Positions 60,976 through 64,000 of a stretch of DNA of 64,000 nucleotides are shown here, one piece after another. Location: NCBI RefSeq assembly GCF_011043545.1, contig NZ_JAAKGP010000002.1, positions 372,001 to 436,000 on the forward strand, written 5' to 3'. The notes under the pieces were generated by a model. That model was not told where the DNA came from. It did no database searches and saw only the letters and a program-made list of their open reading frames with translations. Numbering within the stretch: position 1 is the first letter of the stretch; every line of letters begins with the position of its first letter. The DNA is from Rhodobacter sp. SGA-6-6. GTDB taxonomy: Bacteria > Pseudomonadota > Alphaproteobacteria > Rhodobacterales > Rhodobacteraceae. Made by a program: the position numbers and the translations under genes.

Positions 60976-61980
60976 ATGCGGTTTCTGAAATGGCTTGTCG
61001 TCGTGCTGCTGCTTGTCGCCTGCGGCGGCTGGTTCGCCGCCAAGCTGGCGATCGAGCGCGGGGCGGACCAGGCACTGGCCGGGGCCCGGGCGCAGGGGAT
61101 GCAGGCCGAGGTCGCCACGCTTTCGGTCGGCGGCTTCCCCGCCCGGCTGGACCTGCGGGCGACGGGTGTGAAGCTGGCCGATCCGGTCTCCGGCGCCGGC
61201 TGGCAGGCGCCTTCCCTGCGCCTCCATGCCGCGACCTGGGCGCCCTGGGTGCTGACGGCAGAACTGCCGCCGCAGCAGGTCGTCACCCTGTCCGGCCAGA
61301 CCGTCGCGCTGACCTCCGACGCGCTGCGCGTCCGGCTGACCTCCGCCCCCGATCCCGACCTGCCGCTGCGGCGGCTGGGGGCCTCGGCCGCCGGGCTGAC
61401 CGCGCAGTCGGACCTCGGCTGGCAGATCGGCTTCGGCGAGATCGCCCTCGCCCTGACCGAGGACCCCGCCCGCGGCCCCGCTAGCTATGCGCTGGCCTTC
61501 GACCTGGCCCCCCTGCGGCCCGGTCCGGCCTTCCTTGCCGCCCTTGCCGGCGCCGACCTGCCCGCCGAGGCGGAGCGGATCGAGGGCGACATCGGCCTGC
61601 GCCTGACCGCGCCGCTGAACCGCCACTCCGGCAGCCTGCCGCCGCTCTTGGACGCGGTGGAAATCCGCGCGCTGGACCTCGGCTGGGGCGCCCTGACGCT
61701 CCATGCCGAAGGCGGCATCGCCGCCGATGCCGAGGGCCATGCCGAAGGCCGCATCCTGTTGGAACTGCGCGGCTGGGACCGGCTGCCGGCGCTGCTGGTC
61801 GCCACCGGCACCATCAAGCCGGAAGTCGCCCCCACCATCGGGAACTTCCTGCGCGCCATCGCCGCCGAAAGCAAGGACCCCGAGGTGCTGGCCCTGCCCC
61901 TGGTGATGGAGGGCGGGCGGATGTCGCTCGGCCCCTTCCCGCTGGGCCCGGCGCCGATGCTGCGCCGCCCCGTCGGCTGA
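60976..61980 (+). CDS. DUF2125 domain protein
   Basis: This 334-residue protein has an N-terminal signal anchor (LKWLVVVLLLVACGGWFAAK) and a beta-rich body with GARAQGMQAEVATLSVGGFP, RLDLRATGVKLADP and LRLHAATWAPWVLTAELPP, the pattern of DUF2125, an alphaproteobacterial envelope family of unknown function. It is probably periplasmic and membrane-tethered. It is followed by two palindromes. Confidence 0.85.
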   Translation: MRFLKWLVVVLLLVACGGWFAAKLAIERGADQALAGARAQGMQAEVATLSVGGFPARLDLRATGVKLADPVSGAGWQAPSLRLHAATWAPWVLTAELPPQQVVTLSGQTVALTSDALRVRLTSAPDPDLPLRRLGASAAGLTAQSDLGWQIGFGEIALALTEDPARGPASYALAFDLAPLRPGPAFLAALAGADLPAEAERIEGDIGLRLTAPLNRHSGSLPPLLDAVEIRALDLGWGALTLHAEGGIAADAEGHAEGRILLELRGWDRLPALLVATGTIKPEVAPTIGNFLRAIAAESKDPEVLALPLVMEGGRMSLGPFPLGPAPMLRRPVG

Positions 61981-62027
61981 ACGATCCTTCGCCGAAGGAT
62001 CGTGCCCGGATTTTCGACGAAAATCCG
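61981..62027. terminator. Twin perfect palindromes between DUF2125 and extensin-like genes
   Basis: ACGATCCTTCG-C-CGAAGGATCGT (61981-62003) begins directly after the stop codon, and CGGATTTTCG-A-CGAAAATCCG (62007-62027) follows. They lie between convergent genes; the second ends three bases from the extensin-like gene stop. Termination for both strands is inferred. Confidence 0.6.
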
Positions 62028-62029
62028 CT

Positions 62030-62875
62030 TTACCGGCAATAGGCCCCGCTGCGGTAATCCGCGGTGTCGAAATGCAGGTGGTCCTCGTGATAGCCGTCCG
62101 AGCCCGGCCCCAGCGTGGTGCCGAAGATGCCGCAGGCGCCCTTGTGCACTTTGCGCAGCCGCTTGTCGTAGCCCCCGAGCACCATCACCGCCTTGCCGCT
62201 GTCCAGCACGATCCCGGCGATGTCGATGGCCTTGCCGCGCCCGTGTTCCGAGACCTTGGCGCCCTTCTTGTTGTTGCGCGGCCGGCAGATGTAATGCGCC
62301 GCCACCCGCAGCTCCACCACATGGCCGCCATAGGCCGGCTGCAGCACCTCGCGCACCCAGGTGTTCAGCGCCTTGGCGGTGGCGCAGTCGATGGTCGCGC
62401 CCTGGCTCAGCCGCACGCCGGAGACGCTGGTGACGCGCACCCCGTCCTTCAGCCCGCAGCCCTTCACCTTGGCCTTGATCGGGGCAATCTTCTCGCCCTT
62501 GATCGCCGCCACCCCGCAGACCGAGCCCTTCTTCGAGGCGGTCTCCCGTTCCTTCGCCCGGTCCGCCTTCGATTTCTTCTTCGGCGGCGGGGGAGGCTCG
62601 TCGGGTTCCGGCACCATCGCCGCCAGGTCCAGCCCCTTGCCGCCCGCCCCGGCGCCGGCGGCCGCCACCATCTCGGCGATTGCCCTCGGCCGCGGCCGGG
62701 GCCGCAGCGAGACCGCGATCACCGCTTCGGGCGCGGCTTCGGGCTCTGCCGCCGGAGCGGCCGCCGCGGGCTGCGCATAGGCCGGATTGGGCGGCGGCCG
62801 CGGCGAACTGCCGATCTCTTCCGCCCGCGCCATTCCGGCGCAGGCCAGCAGGACCAGCAGCAGCGCCGCCCGCAT
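62030..62875 (-). CDS. Extensin-like C-terminal domain protein
   Basis: This 281-residue protein has a Sec signal (LLLVLLACAGMARAE), a Pro/Ala-rich linker with a Lys-rich patch (about 30-110), and an extensin-like domain with peptidase-type metal motifs: CGVAAIKGEKIAPI, SEHGRGKAIDIAGIVL and YHEDHLHFDTADYR. The His/Asp pattern resembles D-Ala-D-Ala carboxypeptidase-like zinc enzymes. A wall-linked role is likely but unproven. It starts two bases after tyrA. Confidence 0.88.
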   Translation of the reverse strand: MRAALLLVLLACAGMARAEEIGSSPRPPPNPAYAQPAAAAPAAEPEAAPEAVIAVSLRPRPRPRAIAEMVAAAGAGAGGKGLDLAAMVPEPDEPPPPPKKKSKADRAKERETASKKGSVCGVAAIKGEKIAPIKAKVKGCGLKDGVRVTSVSGVRLSQGATIDCATAKALNTWVREVLQPAYGGHVVELRVAAHYICRPRNNKKGAKVSEHGRGKAIDIAGIVLDSGKAVMVLGGYDKRLRKVHKGACGIFGTTLGPGSDGYHEDHLHFDTADYRSGAYCR

Positions 62876-62877
62876 CG

Positions 62878-63804
62878 TCACGCCCCCCTGGGCGGCTCGG
62901 CCCCCCGGCCGAAGTCCGGTGCGGCGGTGTCCTGCCCGGCCTCGATGATGCCGCGGCGGATCGCCCGGGTGCGGGTGAAATAGGCGTGCAGGTGGTCGCC
63001 GTCCTCCATGCGGATGGCGCGCTGGAGGACGAACAGCTCCTCGGCGAAGCGGCCGAGGATGTCCAGCACCGCCTCCTTGTTGGTCAGGAACACGTCGCGC
63101 CACATCACCGGGTCCGAGGCCGCGATGCGGGTGAAGTCGCGGAAGCCGCTGGCGGAATACTTGATCACCTCGGATTGCGACACCCGGCGCATGTGGTCGG
63201 CCACGCCGACCATCGTATAGGCGATGGCATGGGGCACATGGCTGACCACCGCCAGCACCAGGTCATGGTGCGCCACGTCCATCTCGTCGACATTGGCGCC
63301 GATGGCTTCCAGCAGCCCGCGCAGCCGGGCGATTTCCGTGACATCGGTCCCGGGCAAGGGCGTCAGCAGCCACCAGCGGTTCTGGAACAGGGTGGCGAAG
63401 CCCGAGCGGGGGCCGGAATATTCCGTCCCCGCCAGCGGGTGGCCGGGGATGAAATGCACGCCGTCCGGCATGTGCGGCGCCACCGCCTCCACCACCGCGC
63501 CCTTGACGGACCCCACGTCGGTGACCACCGCCCCCGGCTTCAGATGCGGGGCGATCTCGGCCGCGATCTCTTCCATCGCGCCCACCGGCACCGCCAGCAC
63601 CACCAGGTCGGCGTCCCGCACCGCCTCGGCCGCCGTCTCGCAGACCTCGTCGCAGAACAGTTCCCGCGCGATGGCCCGGGTTTCGGCCGAGCGGGCATGG
63701 CCGACGATCTTGCCCGCCAGCCCGCGGGCGCGCATCGCATGGGCCATGGAGCCGGCGATCAGCCCCAGGCCGATCAGCGCCACCCGCTGGTAGACCGCGC
63801 TCAT
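62878..63804 (-). CDS. tyrA: Prephenate/arogenate dehydrogenase
   Basis: TyrA makes the tyrosine precursor by NAD-dependent oxidative decarboxylation of prephenate or arogenate. The 308-residue protein has the dinucleotide motif [27 protein letters not shown], the catalytic histidine in [15 protein letters not shown], and [18 protein letters not shown]. The frame is open 26 codons upstream, but the ATG at 63804 overlaps the hisC stop (ATGA). Substrate preference is not certain. Confidence 0.93.
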   Translation of the reverse strand: MSAVYQRVALIGLGLIAGSMAHAMRARGLAGKIVGHARSAETRAIARELFCDEVCETAAEAVRDADLVVLAVPVGAMEEIAAEIAPHLKPGAVVTDVGSVKGAVVEAVAPHMPDGVHFIPGHPLAGTEYSGPRSGFATLFQNRWWLLTPLPGTDVTEIARLRGLLEAIGANVDEMDVAHHDLVLAVVSHVPHAIAYTMVGVADHMRRVSQSEVIKYSASGFRDFTRIAASDPVMWRDVFLTNKEAVLDILGRFAEELFVLQRAIRMEDGDHLHAYFTRTRAIRRGIIEAGQDTAAPDFGRGAEPPRGA

Positions 63805-64000
63805 TTCGCCCCCTTGAAGCGGGCGACGGCATGGGCGACCCGGCGGCAGCTGGCCTCGTCGCCGATGGTGATGCGCAGGCAATGCGGCAGGTTGTAGCCC
63901 GCCACCTGCCGCACGATCAGCCCTTCCGATTGCAGGAAGGCGTCGCAGGCCTGCGCTTCCTCGACGCTGGCGAAGCGGGCGAGGATGAAGTTGGCGGCGG
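63801..64000 (-). CDS. hisC: Histidinol-phosphate aminotransferase, C-terminal part (runs off the window)
   Basis: The minus strand from the window edge encodes about 66 residues, [16 protein letters not shown]... to [12 protein letters not shown] and stop. NFILARF, the [20 protein letters not shown] segment and the final length after it match HisC C-termini. The rest of the gene lies beyond position 64000. Its stop overlaps the tyrA ATG by four bases, so hisC and tyrA form an operon, as is common in alphaproteobacteria. Confidence 0.85.
   Translation of the reverse strand, partial: AANFILARFASVEEAQACDAFLQSEGLIVRQVAGYNLPHCLRITIGDEASCRRVAHAVARFKGAK

Overview
The window is a high-GC, gene-dense stretch of an alphaproteobacterial chromosome, most likely from the Rhodobacteraceae/Paracoccaceae (Rhodobacter-like). 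The evidence is the split ATP synthase operon (atpHAGDC without the Fo genes), a SAM/SAH riboswitch in front of metK (a class described from Rhodobacterales), an FnrL-type box, a CIRCE-controlled groESL, the lgt / MidA-type methyltransferase / pgeF cluster, and families such as TIGR02186, TIGR01459 HAD, DUF1150, DUF2125 and UbiK. No rRNA, tRNA, phage, transposase or CRISPR was seen. Nearly everything is core metabolism or envelope biology.

Layout. 0-6.4 kb: a transaldolase-like gene converging on the rod-shape operon mreB-mreC-mreD-mrdA-rodA (minus strand). 6.7-11.7 kb: an SDR enzyme, then riboswitch-metK, and ybeY-corC-lnt. 12.1-18.7 kb: purine nucleoside phosphorylase, a TauE/SafE exporter with its TIGR02186 partner, ubiK, lgt-methyltransferase-pgeF, and a small conserved-looking protein gene followed by a probable small RNA. 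19-24.6 kb: an Lrp regulator divergent from trxB, a RES-domain protein, and an unusual in-frame fusion of a MarR-type winged helix to ATP sulfurylase/APS kinase, then argC. 24.7-32.7 kb: cytochrome b561, Hsp20-DUF1150, YdcH-like protein, an exported unknown, OmpW, purEK, hydrolase, Nudix and Gre-like genes. 32.7-46 kb: groESL, TraB/GumN, EamA, ppaC, HAD, MaoC, ribF, GNAT, YcgN, threonine aldolase, prs, PAP2. 46-53.6 kb: H-type lectin gene and atpHAGDC, L,D-transpeptidase, methyltransferase, gloB. 53.8-64 kb: clpA, a ccdAB toxin-antitoxin pair, a TolQ-like/OmpA-like stator pair, ChaC-like cyclotransferase, DUF2125, extensin-like protein, tyrA and the 3' end of hisC.

The most striking non-coding structure is a family of seven intergenic elements (A-G; about 210 bp cores at 11.8, 14.8, 23.4, 26.4, 30.3, 36.8 and 60.1 kb). 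Each core carries the same series of four hairpins, one of them with compensatory base changes between copies. The best-preserved copies are 272-279 bp long and bounded by terminal inverted repeats starting GTAGGGCGGGGTT. They look like non-autonomous mobile elements (MITE-like), and their outer GTAG ends supply stop codons of neighbouring genes. A second, smaller class is short perfect palindromes placed just after genes, sometimes in pairs.

Regulatory sites that can be read directly are the SAM/SAH riboswitch, CIRCE and a sigma70 promoter at groESL, a sigma32-type promoter at hsp20, an FnrL box before ompW, an inverted-repeat operator before the MarR-Sat-CysC gene, and direct repeats before ccdAB. 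All functional statements rest on reading motifs by eye; no database search was possible.
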